From: Actinomucor elegans
Lineage: Eukaryota; Mucoromycota; Mucoromycetes; Mucorales; Mucoraceae
Length of the DNA stretch: 64,000 nucleotides
Direction of reading: 5' to 3'
NCBI GenBank assembly: GCA_026027325.1
Contig: JAMSLZ010000012.1
Span: forward strand, 558,001-622,000
The notes under the pieces are model-generated. The model was not told the origin of the DNA. It saw nothing but the letters and a program-made list of their open reading frames with translations, and ran no database searches. The translations under genes were made by a program, and so were the position numbers. Below, piece after piece: positions 35,087 to 46,220 of the stretch (the stretch's first letter is position 1; each line of letters starts with the position of its first letter).

Positions 35087-35877
35087 ATGTTTACCGGTCT
35101 TGTTGAAATTATAGGAAATGTCTCTTCCATTCAAGAGCAAGACAATACTGAATCTGGCGGAAATGGTTGGACCATTACCATCTCTAACGCTGCTGACATT
35201 CTGACTGACTGTCATCTCGGTGACAGTATCGCTATCAACGGTAAGCGCGCTTAAACAGTATAACAAAGCTAAAAAAAAACTAAAAATCAATTGGAATATA
35301 GGTACTTGTTTGACTGTCACAGAGTTTGATACTGCTTCTTTTAAAGTGGGTGTTGCACCTGAAACTTTGAGATGCACTAACCTAGGTAAGAAAACCAGTA
35401 ATAGAGGATGATGCATGGGATTGAATTAGTATCATAGGTGATTTGAAGGTTGGAGATAAAGTAAACTTGGAGCGTGCTATGGATTCAAACAAAAGATTTG
35501 GTGGACATATGGTTCAAGGACACGTAGATAATACTGTCAAGATTATCAATATCAAACCCGAGGGTAATTCCATCTGGTATACTTTTCAAATGGAAGAAGT
35601 AGACAAAGACAAGATGAGATATGTGATTCCTAAAGGCTTCATTTGTTTGGATGGCACCTCATTGACTGTGTGCGATGTAGACGATGACAAGCGTACCTTT
35701 TCTATTATGATGATCGCTCATACACAAGCACATGTTATCATGCCTTTGAAAAAGATCGGCGACCGTGTCAATGTAGAGGTGGATATGCTGGCCAAGTATG
35801 CTCTCAAGAGCTTAGAAGATGCTATCAAGAACAATGAAGGGATTGAAGCTTTGGTAAAGCGTGTTTTAAAGGCATGA
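35087..35877 (+). CDS. RIB5: riboflavin synthase
   Basis: Exons 35087-35240, 35302-35385 and 35438-35877 encode 225 residues with introns of 61 and 52 bp. The enzyme dismutates two 6,7-dimethyl-8-ribityllumazine molecules to riboflavin, the last step of vitamin B2 synthesis. It starts MFTGLVEIIGNV, the invariant family N-terminus. Two tandem lumazine-binding domains are visible: GDSIAINGTCLTV, LRCTNLGDLKVGDKVNLERAM, GGHMVQGHVD and then LDGTSLTVCDVDDD, GDRVNVEVDMLAKY. Both introns fall in domain 1. Normal length, all key motifs intact. Confidence 0.95.
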
Positions 35878-36137
35878 ACTATTCTACGTTTTATATCTTG
35901 ATTTGAAATAAAAGAAAAGCTACAAAAGATACCAGGCGGATCGATAAAAGTTATTGTGTCCCGACAAGTATTCCTATATAGTTTGAATTTAGTATTATTA
36001 ACCATACAAGGCATATTTTGTTCTACCAATTTGCTCAGTTTCACTCATGCTATTGAAAGATGGCATTGATGGGCTTCCAAGTAACCTGAATTTATAGCTA
36101 TTGCAGCTTAAGATTGATGTACTCAGTCCAACTTGAA

Positions 36138-36182
<45 letters not shown>

Positions 36183-36960
36183 AAAAAGTGTTAATGCATA
36201 CTGAAGATATAATAGCCAAAGTTGTATTATATACTATACCCTTAAAATGTTTTTAATAAGACCAAAAAGCAGTACATACAGAGTGCAAACCTCCACACTA
36301 TGAACTTTCCTGATGTATATTGACTGTCAGAGGTTTGCAAATAGTTTCTCTCATCAGAATCTTGGAATTTAATCAAACTTTTAACACCAAAAATTGCGTA
36401 TAATTGAATTCTGTACCGCACAACGTAACATCACCTTTGATTTATCGAATTGCTCCGTTTTTGGATTCTTTTGTGCATATGGCCATCATTTGGGTATTTT
36501 ATATCAGACACATGCAAAACATAACATTCCATATATCTGCCTAGGCTATTCATTAACTATACCTTTAAATTGCCGTCTATTGACTCAAAATAAACATTAA
36601 GGTTGTGGTAGTAATTTAAAGGGGGCTCTATTAAAAGTAAGAAGCATTATATTTGAAATCATGCTCTCAATATATAGATCATTTAGATGCTGCGTCAAAC
36701 ATTCCATGATATAACAAGAAATGAATCATTATTTAATACTGCGCACAAACATAATAACAATGGTAAGCAAGAATATGATATTGTACTTTTGGCCTTTATT
36801 TATATAACGATATGCTCATTGGGTTATTTACCAGCAGTACACCTAGCTATCACTAAATCTATAACTAACTGTACTGTCTAATCTCTTTTGAAGTGATACA
36901 AATGTACATTTAATGATATACATACAAGTAGTTATTTATTAAGAGTATACAGTCATACTA
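35878..36960. other. intergenic with a long poly-A tract
   Basis: No gene seen. A 39-base poly-A tract lies at 36139-36177; flanks show no obvious retrotransposon sequence or target-site duplication. Confidence 0.6.
36139..36177. repeat. poly-A tract, 39 bases
   Basis: Uninterrupted run of A; the longest homopolymer in the window. Similar T runs lie at 39993-40020 and about 41410-41432. Confidence 0.95.
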
Positions 36961-38769
36961 TTAGTTAAGCTGGGCATTGGAAGCATTGTAAAACTTCAAA
37001 ATGTTTTCGCTTGACTTTTGCACCCACTCTTTGACACCAGCCAAGGATATGAAGCCTGTTGGTCCGTTAACCGCGTCTTCCAGAGAGATGTTTTGATTCA
37101 GTCTTTTAGCAAAGTCTTCTAGAGTATCCTTATCCATATTGGAGATAATACCATTATCGATCATCGCAGCAGTATCATTAGTGTTCGGATTAGAAAAAAT
37201 TTCGGTAAGCTTGTTGCTTCCTACTCGAGGTAATGTTTGATCCCACTTTACGTCATCCTTGATCATGTCCACTATATCATCGATGTGACCGTTCATATCG
37301 ACAGGATTGACCAAGTGCTTGGTCATATTGACAAGTAAGTCTTGATATAGTTGCTTAAATTCAGGTACTTGCATCATCTTGGTCATTAAAGGACGAGTAA
37401 GGAGGCCTGGGTAAGTAGAGTAATTGCCGCTCCACATATTATCAAGTTTGGCCAACGTAGAGCCAAGAGTGAAATCCAGATCATAAGGAATGTAAAAGAA
37501 GTTTCCAATATCCAAATTGTGGTAAAGATAGTAATTGTCAGCCATAGTAAAGTAACCATCGGAGAAACCAAGGATGACTTCGAGAGCCATAGTACGAAGG
37601 AAGGAATCAGTATCTAAATGCTTTTTCCACACAGCGACAGCACCAGTTCCATTGGTAGGAGCCTTGGCAATAAATTCGGTGAACTTCATCAACGGCTTAT
37701 AATCATCCGTCTTACTATTGTATGCTCGTTGCTGAATTTCGTATTGCCCATCAGAATATGCGGTAATGTTATTGTAGAAATCCAAATCTGATGTATGATT
37801 CACAGCTATGCTTGCAGGAGAAAAGCCCACGCCTTGATACAGATTACCATTCTTGTAGTTGCTATCACCATTGGCAAAGGTATTGGCCAACCAAGGGTCC
37901 TTGAAGTTTTCAATGATACCAAACAGACCAAGCTCTTGATTATTCAAGAAAACACGACAGTACGAAAACTCGGATGACAAGAGCCCAACAGATTTGATGA
38001 CATCGTAAGCAAGCTGTTCTCGGATGTATGATGGGTCAGTGGCCAAAGCTCGCAATTTGACACGTCTATAGCCGTAAAGATTATCTTTCTTGTCCAGTTT
38101 GATATTGTAAGATAGCTTTGGCATCCCACGAGAACTTCTGCCAGCCAAAGAAATTTCAACGTTGTGATAGAGCAAAGCATCATCCAATGTGACATAAGTC
38201 ATATTGCCTTTAATTTCGTAATCCCCAGTTAAATTGCTGTGATGCATAATGTCAAAATCAGTCTGGTTGCCCACCAAATGTATAGTAGGAATTTCTCCGT
38301 CTCTATGCAAACTGGAGTTGATTCGATGAATAGCATCCAAAGGCTGATAAAGAACTGGTAACTGAGTCAAATTGCGAGAGTTCCAAGAGCGGTTAAAGAA
38401 CTCGTTTACAGTGCTGTTCTTGGTAGGATGACGGAAAAATGACTCGCTCTCTCGGCTGTCGTTCCCTTTCGAGATTTTGACGTATCGGTATCCAGATTGC
38501 GCAGCTGGAGCTTGACCACTGTATATAATGCTAGCACTTTTCGAGGGTGTTAAAGGATATGTAACATTATCTACTTCAACAGCCATCGAATGTGTTTCAT
38601 TTATAAGGTTGATAACATTATAATTGATTACAGAGTTAGTAGAGTCTGATTGAGCGCTTGAAAGAGTGAAGAGGCCGAGAACTAGGAATAATCACTGTAT
38701 ATTAGCTGTCAGAAACGTATATAATGGAATTGAAAACTTACAAATCGGTATAAGCTTTATAGCGACCAT
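36961..38769 (-). CDS. CotH-like kinase family secreted protein (copy 2)
   Basis: Exons 38742-38769 and 36961-38681 (60-bp intron) encode 582 residues. A signal peptide is built across the intron (MVAIKLIPI + FLGLFTLSSAQS). CotH elements: VNEFFNRSWNSRN, GEIPTIHLVGN, SLAGRSSRGMPKLSYNIKL, KLRALATDPSYIREQLAYDV, CRVFLNNQELGLFGIIENF, DPWLANTFANGDSNYKNG, YFTMADNYYLYH and PYDLDFTLGST (probable metal-binding aspartates). Compared with copy 1 it lacks two introns and has DLDFTLGS for DYDYIMGS. There is no hydrophobic GPI-type tail; it ends FYNASNAQLN. Role, kinase or surface ligand, is inferred from the family only. A TATATAAAAG lies about 50 bp upstream. Confidence 0.9.
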
Positions 38770-39987
38770 TGTTTATTAGTTCGTATTAAAAAAAAGCTAC
38801 AAACGTATGAAATCATACTCTTTTATATATTTAATTCGGCCCGATCGATTATACTTTAGGTTACCTGATAAATGATAAACCAATTAGATTATTCCTTAAA
38901 ACTGCCTGAAAATCGCCTGGGGTTTATTCAAAATGTAAAATCCCTAGTTCTGGGAAGCAAATCGATATGAAACATATCAGAGAATCAAACTCCAATGAAT
39001 GCAACCAATGTAGATAGGTTCAAAAGGAACACGCGATTTTAGTGTGTCTCTTAGACTGGAAATGAAACTTTACGTACTGTTTTATTCTCTCTCCTTTTTT
39101 TTTATCACAGACAGAAATGATTGAACAGTCAAACGGTTAGAACATTCGATCACTTTATTATGTAAAGAGAAATTATACTTTCTTTCAAGAAGGTTCTTTG
39201 TGCATGATATTAAACCAAAACTTTGACATCGGCTCATTGAGTGTGTTGAAGAACTTCGATTTCAGAAAAGCATGAACTGTGGTTTCATGATATTATATGC
39301 CTCGATTGTAGGTTGTTGGTTAAGGCTCAAAGGATCGTAATAAGGAACAAAATTTTAAACCCTAGTGACGCAGTATCAGTGCTATGGGCGGTTAAATATT
39401 TTATGATATCAAGGAACAATTTTGGAAACATCTATCAGAAAGAAACAATAGCATGGATTTATGCCCAGTGAGATTTGTTAAAACTTTTACCTTATAATGC
39501 TGAGTTTTAAGACTTTGCGATGATTGATTGGATTTTGGATTTTAAAAAAAATAAACTACCACTACCATTATATTTTTTTTATCCATAATGGAATCAATGA
39601 TACCTTTCAAGCAGCTTTCACATAATAGAAAGCGTAGACGGACACAAATTTTGTTAAAAAATGTGTACAGCATTCAATTTATTACCAACTTGTATAAAAA
39701 TTACACTATCTTCATGAAAAAACTGAGATATCTTTCCGATTTTTAACTGTTCTTATTTTGACTTTGCAAGTTTTTGTTTCTAATGTGATAATTGTGTATG
39801 AAAAAAAAAATCATGAATATATGATATATCTTAAAAGTATGTCAATATTTATACATTAATAATAATACATTCAAATTTAGTTTTTTACGTCGAAACGTTT
39901 TCAATTTTTTGCAGAAATGCAAACAAAGGGGGCACCTAATGAAAATTGAAATTTAAAATTCTCTGCACTTCCGAGCTTTTTTTTTTT

Positions 39988-40019
<32 letters not shown>

Positions 40020-40100
40020 TCCTTGGTTCATAACCTCTACTGTAAATAATACCCTCAAGCTCTCATTTATCTTGTCCTTTTGACATAAAGCTTTATATCA
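38770..40100. other. divergent intergenic region
   Basis: 1.3 kb between the second CotH-like gene and MED10. AT-rich with a 28-base T run (39993-40020) shortly before MED10. No gene seen. Confidence 0.6.
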
Positions 40101-40704
40101 ATGCAAACCGAAGACAATTCAGCAGCCAATGCACGTCAATCTGTAGAAGATCAACTTAATGAATTACTACAAAAGCTGTTTGAATTGAGTGTTATTGTGT
40201 ACGATTTCCAACCTGATGGCAATAAACTTGTATGGAAGAAAATGTAATAGACCTACATTGCTACACATTCAAACGCGTCAAGTATTTACTCAATGGTCAC
40301 TTTTTATAGTAATAGCATTATCGAGCATTACAAAGAAATTGACGAATTAAAGAACGGCATCGACTCATTTATACCTGAAGAAGTGATAAAGTAAATACTG
40401 CTAGTTAATCAAGTGAATCAAAGACATTAACAGCACGGTAGCTTTGTAGAGCATGGTAGAAACCCGGACATATTCACACAAGGGTTTGTGGAAAGAGCTG
40501 CAACGGAAAATCAGTTCACTAATGGCAAGATCAACGCAGTAAGCGTAAGTTACAGTCAAATCTCGGGAATCATTGACAGAATGACTGAAAAACTCTTCTC
40601 TTGGATAGGATTTTCGGCAGCTCCTTTCAGAGGAATTTTCAAAATCCTTTCCAGACCTTTATGATAATGCAGACAGTATGCTAGAAAAAAAAGATTCGAC
40701 ATAA
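40101..40704 (+). CDS. MED10: Mediator complex subunit 10
   Basis: Exons 40101-40243, 40310-40390, 40442-40544 and 40609-40704 encode 140 residues; introns are 66, 51 and 64 bp. MED10 (yeast Nut2) is a middle-module Mediator subunit bridging activators and RNA polymerase II. Motifs: SVEDQLNELLQKLFELSVIV and YDFQPDGN, then SIIEHYKEIDELKNGID, PEEVINFVEHGRNPDIFTQG, FVERAATENQFTNGKI and FRQLLSEEF, which match the family from end to end. Exon 3 has two in-frame donors six bases apart (GTAAGC at 40539, GTAAGT at 40545); I used the second, which adds Val-Ser. Confidence 0.9.
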
Positions 40705-41511
40705 TGGACTACGAGGGCTTACGCGCATACATATACGAGATAATAATAATAAAAATAAAAAAAAATTAGAACGGCTTTTTATCAGAATCAATCGTACCAA
40801 TGTCTTTGGGTCTCTGAGTTGAAAGGTTGTGAATTATCAAGTGATTTTATCAGTAAATACGTGAAATAAAGTGTCGTAAGCCTTCATTTGAACAAATATT
40901 ACATGCAACATATTTTTCAATGTAAAAGTTTTACAGGGCACGTTATTCAACACTGCATCTTAATAGAGATCTCGGCTAAAAGACTTGCCCGATTAGTCCA
41001 TAATCAGAACGAACCGGTACATCTGTTAAAATCTTGATTTGATTCCTATCCTTCGGACTAAATTAGGCATTTTCATATTTGTTCATTGATAACCTTCGTT
41101 AGCTAATGATCGTTCCTTTCTCTTCTTCTAGTTAAAATCCTTGCGCTTTCTTGGCTTGGCATGCTACGGAAACGATTATATCTCGTATCTCTTTGGTTCG
41201 CCTAACAGACTATCTAGTACATGATTTACCGAGAACAATGGTTTGAATTAAGGCTTCAAAATAGTTTTGACAAGTCAGGGTTTGCTATGAGATTATCATT
41301 TAAAACGCAGTATTTTTTGTAGATCTTAAGCTATCAAATGAGATAAGTCTTATCTACATTGTGCTCTTATCAAATATCTATCATACAATAAGGCAACAAA
41401 TAGAAAGCTTTTTTTTTTTTTTTTTTTTTTTTAGAATAAGCGTAACTGCGGCTTAATCTGTGAGAATTTTCTGATAATGGTCCCTTCCCCCTTTTTCTTC
41501 TGTTTGTAAAC
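40705..41511. other. intergenic with a dispersed repeat
   Basis: Contains repeat family 1 copy b (40991-41160) and a T run at about 41410-41432. No gene seen. Confidence 0.55.
40991..41160. repeat. dispersed repeat family 1, copy b
   Basis: Matches 19350-19520 in the same orientation and at the same length; the best-conserved part is the second half (TTGTTCATTGATAACCTTCG and the following TTAGCTAA). Confidence 0.5.
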
Positions 41512-42875
41512 ATGTTTTTGACAAGAAGACTAACGCAACCACGATTATCTAGTCTATTCCGTAAAGCTTCTTATAATTCTCAGGTAAGATATCCAAAAAA
41601 AAAAAATCCACAAGTGGTTTTTATTCATCAATAAACTAGGCTGCTGCTTTAAAACACGTTAGTTTCTACCTTGCTTATAAATACAGATCTACCTTTTCGA
41701 TGACTAATGATCTGTAAATTAGAATGATTATGTGTCAAACACTGTCCGTCACGTCGAGAGCAAGAAGCCAATAATCACCGAACATCTTGTAGATACATTC
41801 GATCGCCATCATACTTACTTACGCATTTCACTGACAGAACGCTGCAATCTTCGCTGTAAGTATATTCGCCTATCAAATACCAAACGTAGATTGATCAAGT
41901 TTATTATTTCAGGCACATATTGTATGCCCGAAGAAGGTATTGATCTATCACCTACAGATCAACTACTCAGAAAAGAAGAAATCCTCCGCCTGGCCCGGTT
42001 ATTCGTCAGCCAAGGTGTAACTAAGATTCGCTTAACAGGCGGTGAACCCACCGTCCGACCCGATATTGTGGAACTAGTACAATCTCTGGGTCAGCTTAAA
42101 CAACATGGGCTTGAAAGCCTAGCCATGACGTCAAATGGTATTGCTTTAAAGCGCAAATTACCAGCATTAGTAGAAGGCGGATTAGATACACTCAATGTCA
42201 GCCTGGACACATTGGATCCCCATTTGTTTCAAGTAATGACACGTAGAAAAGGATTTGATAAAGTGACAGGTGCTATTGATGAAGCTGTAAGGCTAGGTAT
42301 GCCTCATGTTAAAGTGAATACAGTCGTTATGCGCGGAATCAACGATCATGAAGTGTTGAATTTTGTTGCATATACCAAGAATCACCCAGTGAATGTGAGA
42401 TTTATCGAGTATATGCCCTTCGATGGCAACAAGTGGAATAGAGACAAACTGGTGCCCTTCAAGGAACTGATCAATAGAATAGAGACAATCTATGGTGGAT
42501 TGAATAAACTGAACGACGGGGCAAATGACACAACCAAAGTAAGTTTAATTAAACACAGGTTGAACAAGAAATACTCATGTAAATCAGCATTTTCAAGTAC
42601 CTGGATACCAAGGAAAGTTAGGATTTATCACATCAATGACAGAACACTTTTGCGGTACTTGCAATCGATTAAGAATTACTGCTGATGGTAGCATTAAAGT
42701 TTGCTTATTTGGAAACACTGAAGTGTCTTTGAGGGACATGATTCGACAAGGAAAGACTGATCAAGAACTAGTAGAGATCATTGGAGCAGCTGTTAAAAAG
42801 AAGAAAAAACAGCACGCTGGTATGTTTGAATTGGCTTCTAGGAAAAATAGACCAATGATCCTCATTGGTGGATAG
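41512..42875 (+). CDS. MOCS1A: GTP 3',8-cyclase, MoaA/MOCS1A type (molybdenum cofactor biosynthesis step 1)
   Basis: Exons 41512-41583, 41640-41657 (18 nt), 41723-41855, 41913-42538 and 42588-42875 give 378 residues. This radical-SAM enzyme converts GTP to 3',8-cyclo-GTP. The N-terminus is basic and Ser-rich ([20 protein letters not shown]), fitting mitochondrial import. The radical SAM motif is CNLRCTYC, split by intron 3 after the first base of the middle Cys codon. [14 protein letters not shown] follows, and the second 4Fe-4S site is [18 protein letters not shown]. The protein ends NRPMILIGG; the terminal Gly-Gly is required in this family. MOCS1B starts 115 bp downstream in the same orientation, suggesting a shared transcript. 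Confidence 0.92.
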
Positions 42876-43041
42876 TTTATATGTATATCATTACAACAGT
42901 TAATACTTGCTTATTACCTTTAACCTGTACATTATTATCTCTATTATATAACCATTAAAAGAACCTATTTGCTCTATTACACTGTTGTAATGATATATAC
43001 AAAACTCAAAAGGATATGGTCTAATGTACTGCTTATTCTAG
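42820..43041 (+). other. candidate alternative intron joining MOCS1A to MOCS1B
   Basis: Donor GTATGT at 42820, branch-like CTAAT at 43021 and pyrimidine-rich acceptor TTATTCTAG ending at 43041. Phase 1 on both sides; removal of 222 bp fuses GTP cyclase sequence (QHA) to VIKSNINKSS of the MoaC frame and deletes the Gly-Gly end and stop codon. Confidence 0.5.
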
Positions 43042-43658
43042 TGATTAAAAGCAACATAAACAAGTCAAGCAAATCTTTCTCATCAGTGTATGCTGTTCCA
43101 ACCCATTTACTGTCGTCTATGCCCAGCAACCATTCCAGTATTCGACTCTATTCTAGTAAAAACGGTGATGAGCCGAGACTTACACATACTGACCCAAGAA
43201 CAGGTGAAGCACGCATGGTATCAGTTACCGACAAAACCCCAACAAAGCGCGAAGCTAAAGCAATTGGTCGCATTATTCTGCCTGAGCATGCATATGCGCT
43301 CTTGAAAAAGAACGAGGTGCATACATTGAAAGGGAATGTATTGACTGTAGCCCAAATTGCGGGTATACAGGCAGCCAAAGCAACGTCTAACTTGATCCCA
43401 CTTTGTCATCCTCTTTTATTGGGTTTGATAGACGTTAGATTATGGCTGGATGATCAAAAATTGAGCGTCGAGTGCGAATCTACTGTACAAACTTCGGGTA
43501 AAACAGGTGTAGAAATGGAAGCATTGACTGCCACCAGTGTAGCTCTTTTGACTGTCTATGATATGTGCAAAGCTGCTTCAAAAGAAATGATAATTGAAGG
43601 TATCCGAGTAGTTGAAAAGACTGGAGGCAAAAGTGGACCATGGAAATCTGAAAAATAA
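42990..43658 (+). CDS. MOCS1B: cyclic pyranopterin monophosphate synthase, MoaC/MOCS1B type
   Basis: Single open frame from the ATG at 42990, 222 residues if translated alone; an internal ATG at 43120 is a second option. MoaC converts 3',8-cyclo-GTP to cyclic pyranopterin monophosphate. Seen: MVSVTDKTPTKREAKAIGRI, LKGNVLTVAQIAGIQAAKAT, NLIPLCHPLLL (active-site region), VECESTVQTSGKTGVEMEAL and the C-terminal EKTGGKSGPW. The first ~60 residues are not MoaC-like and may be a targeting region, or 5' untranslated sequence if the protein is made as a fusion with MOCS1A through the splice at 42820-43041. Confidence 0.92.
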   Translation: MIYTKLKRIWSNVLLILVIKSNINKSSKSFSSVYAVPTHLLSSMPSNHSSIRLYSSKNGDEPRLTHTDPRTGEARMVSVTDKTPTKREAKAIGRIILPEHAYALLKKNEVHTLKGNVLTVAQIAGIQAAKATSNLIPLCHPLLLGLIDVRLWLDDQKLSVECESTVQTSGKTGVEMEALTATSVALLTVYDMCKAASKEMIIEGIRVVEKTGGKSGPWKSEK

Positions 43659-44143
43659 ACAGTCCATTAGTTAAAAGTCAGGTTCAAGAGGTATAAAAAG
43701 AGCCTTGAAAAAGTTTTCTCTCAGTTTTTTTTTTTTTTTTCTCTTTATAATTTACGGGCGTGAGCAGAGTCGTGGTATAAGCGAATCTTTATCAATGGGC
43801 CATATCGCGCTACTCATCCCCATGAATAACCAAACGTGCTTGGTATCTTGTATATCAGCCGGTGCATTGGCCCTAGTTATCTTTTGGTTCTTCTCAATCA
43901 ATTGACGCTAATCCAACTGTACAAACATTCTTATATATAAAATGAAAATGAAAAAGAAAAAAAAAAATCAAATTGGTTGGAAAATAAACTTTCCATAGCT
44001 ATTCTCCCATTAAATAGTATCTATATATCTGCAGAATAAAGTGCTCACTGATTTCGTTTTCTTAAAAGATACGTTTTTTATTGTATGTATATATAACTAG
44101 TAGTTTTGTTGGTCTTTTTTTTACATTTGTTAAGAGTAGAAAA
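43659..44143. other. intergenic between convergent genes
   Basis: 485 bp. A 36-codon frame at 43797-43907 (MGHIALLIPMNN, then a hydrophobic stretch) is possible but unsupported. Otherwise 3' flanks. Confidence 0.5.
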
Positions 44144-44761
44144 TTACTCTTCAGCAGCAGCAGCAGGCTTCTTCTCATCACCAGTAGCACGAGTGTAGAT
44201 AACTTGAGCGTGATGGCGAGAGATAGCCTTGATCAAACCTTGAGCTTCGAGTTCACGAATAGCAATACGAGCCAAAGAACCGTTCAACTTGAGACGATCG
44301 ACCAAAACAGATTGAGAGATAAGCTTGTAGGTAGGAACTTCCTTGAACAAACGATCATAGGTAGGCTTATCGAGGATAACCAAGTTGTTGGACTTATCCT
44401 TGACCTTCTTGGCAGACCACTTCTTCTTGGCCTTCTTACCTCCAGAGCTGGAGCTAGGCTTACCGGCAACGTCCTTCTTAGCCTACAAAAAACTCAAAGT
44501 CAATAAAGTAATTCAACTATTGGCATAAGAGTAATTCCCCAATCGTCTTTTGTATCAATGAAGAATTTGCCGAGAATCAAGTAAACTGAATTGCAATACA
44601 TGCTAATTGTATCCAATCTTTGAATAAGTTCATAATTTCCTCTCGAACGTATCCATTGTCTTTTCATCCATCCTCGTCTTTCTCGGCTGTTACTGTTCAT
44701 CTTCTTTTCCAACAAAAATAAAGAACGGATTGGGGATTATATGGTGAATATACTTTACCAT
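44144..44761 (-). CDS. RPS25: 40S ribosomal protein eS25
   Basis: Exon 1 contributes only the ATG (44759-44761). A 276-bp intron (44483-44758, GTAAAG..TTTTTTGTAG) follows, then 44144-44482. The product is 113 residues: [96 protein letters not shown]. This is eS25, a head/E-site protein needed for some IRES-driven initiation. A split directly after ATG is common in ribosomal protein genes. The intron is the longest among the gene models here and might host a snoRNA; I could not identify C/D boxes. Confidence 0.9.
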
Positions 44762-45756
44762 TGTAAATATAGAGAAAGAACAGAAATATTGTTTTGGCGG
44801 ATCTATGGCTTTCTTTACACCCCAATACACTAGTTTAGTCGCTCAGCAGAATCTCCAGCAACATACAGCCTAAACTAAGGTCCGGACTTGATTTGACCGC
44901 ACTAGTAATGCCCGGGACGGACTGGGATTAGAAAACGATTTTTTTTATGCGCCAAAAATATATAGAATATAATTGTGTATATTTGAACAGCAATCGGTAA
45001 AACTTTTTTTTTTTTTTTTTTGAACTGTACCTTTAAAGTGTCTTCAATACAGTTAAAAATTGATTCAAAGGCTTAGCACTATAAAATAACATCGATAACA
45101 GCGTTATAATAATAATGCTTTCTCTTTTTTCTAATCATAAGTAATTGCTACTAAACACCACATATAAAGGTTGTTCAGAACTTGATGAGAAATTTAATAA
45201 TGGAAAAATCATTAGATACAGACTTCAATTAATCAAACTATTACTAACTGATATTTTACTTATTTTTCTATATATATATATATATAAAGAATGTCTGGAT
45301 AATTTGGTATGCCCAATGGTATATGACAAGATTCTATCTGAAATAATCGGTCCATTTTTAATATCTCCACATTACGAACTTGAATAGCTCCAGTCTAATA
45401 TTGCATCTGATTAGTAGCTTATGCTCTTAAAGAGCCGCTTCTTCCATTATCATCTCTATTTTAAACATATTTTAATGGATATATTATACAGATGATTATT
45501 AGCAATGAATTATACATACTTTTTTAACATCAATGAGAGCTATTTTTCTAGATCTCTAGACCGAATTCAGATAATTAAATTATTTTTTTGATTAATCTAT
45601 TACAATGATTTGGATTTTTCATTCAACTGTAGCACCAATGCGTCTTATTAGCAGATATGCTATTTATTAAGATAATATTATATGCAAGCAAGTTTATAAA
45701 GATTTTTATATGGGGAAAGTAAGCCTTTCAATAAAGCATTGTCTTGCCTACTCTGT
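44762..45756. other. intergenic
   Basis: 995 bp, AT-rich. Holds the eS25 promoter next to 44762 (pyrimidine-rich TTCTTTCTCTATATTTACA before the ATG on the minus strand) and a T run near 45004-45020. Nothing else seen. Confidence 0.55.
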
Positions 45757-46220
45757 CTATTTTTTGGGGAGAAGATAGGCTTTATGGGTTATACCTCGAG
45801 CATCCGTACATTCAGCCTGAACATTCTTTTGATCACCGAAAAACACAAGAGCACCACCAGAATAGCAGGTCACAGCGAATTTTCCACTGCGGTATCCTGG
45901 AAAGCGGAAATAGACCTATGTATAGAGCTGGAGTTTTTTTTTGTACTAGACAGACAGCAGATCATATAATATACCTTAAAAAATGTTTTATCGAAATCAA
46001 CCAATGTGACGCAGCAATCACTATGAGTATAAGGACAGCATTCTTTAGTGCCTGGATCGATCAGTTTATTGAAGGGGTTAAATCTTTGAATGTCGGTCGC
46101 AATAATATGAATAGTAGTAGCATCACTAAATTGATTGTAAACGCAATACGAATACGTTTTGTGTACAAATAACATTGTGAAAAGGAAAAGAACTACAAGC
46201 TTAAAGTAATAACTAAACAT
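45757..46220 (-). CDS. small cysteine-rich secreted protein (134 aa)
   Basis: Exons 45975-46220 and 45757-45915 (59-bp intron) give 134 residues. The signal peptide is MFSYYFKLVVLFLFTMLFVH, ending near KTYSYC. The mature protein has CVYNQFSDATTIHII, then ECCPYTHSDCCVTLVDF, and in exon 2 YFRFPGYRSGKFAVTCYSGG and NVQAECTDARG. The CC..CC pair and later single cysteines suggest a compact disulfide fold. No function recognised. Reading through the intron gives a different C-terminus without cysteine structure; the spliced form keeps a consistent beta-rich pattern, so I prefer it. Possible effector or cell-wall protein. Confidence 0.65.

Noticed and set aside
36139..36177. Poly-A tract as the tail of a retrotransposed copy
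   Set aside because: No coding or noncoding source sequence is recognisable next to it and no target-site duplication; homopolymers are common throughout this window.
43705..43905. Short frame with a hydrophobic C-terminus
   Set aside because: Begins in a poly-T tract in the 3' flank of MOCS1B; random hydrophobicity is expected from T-rich DNA.
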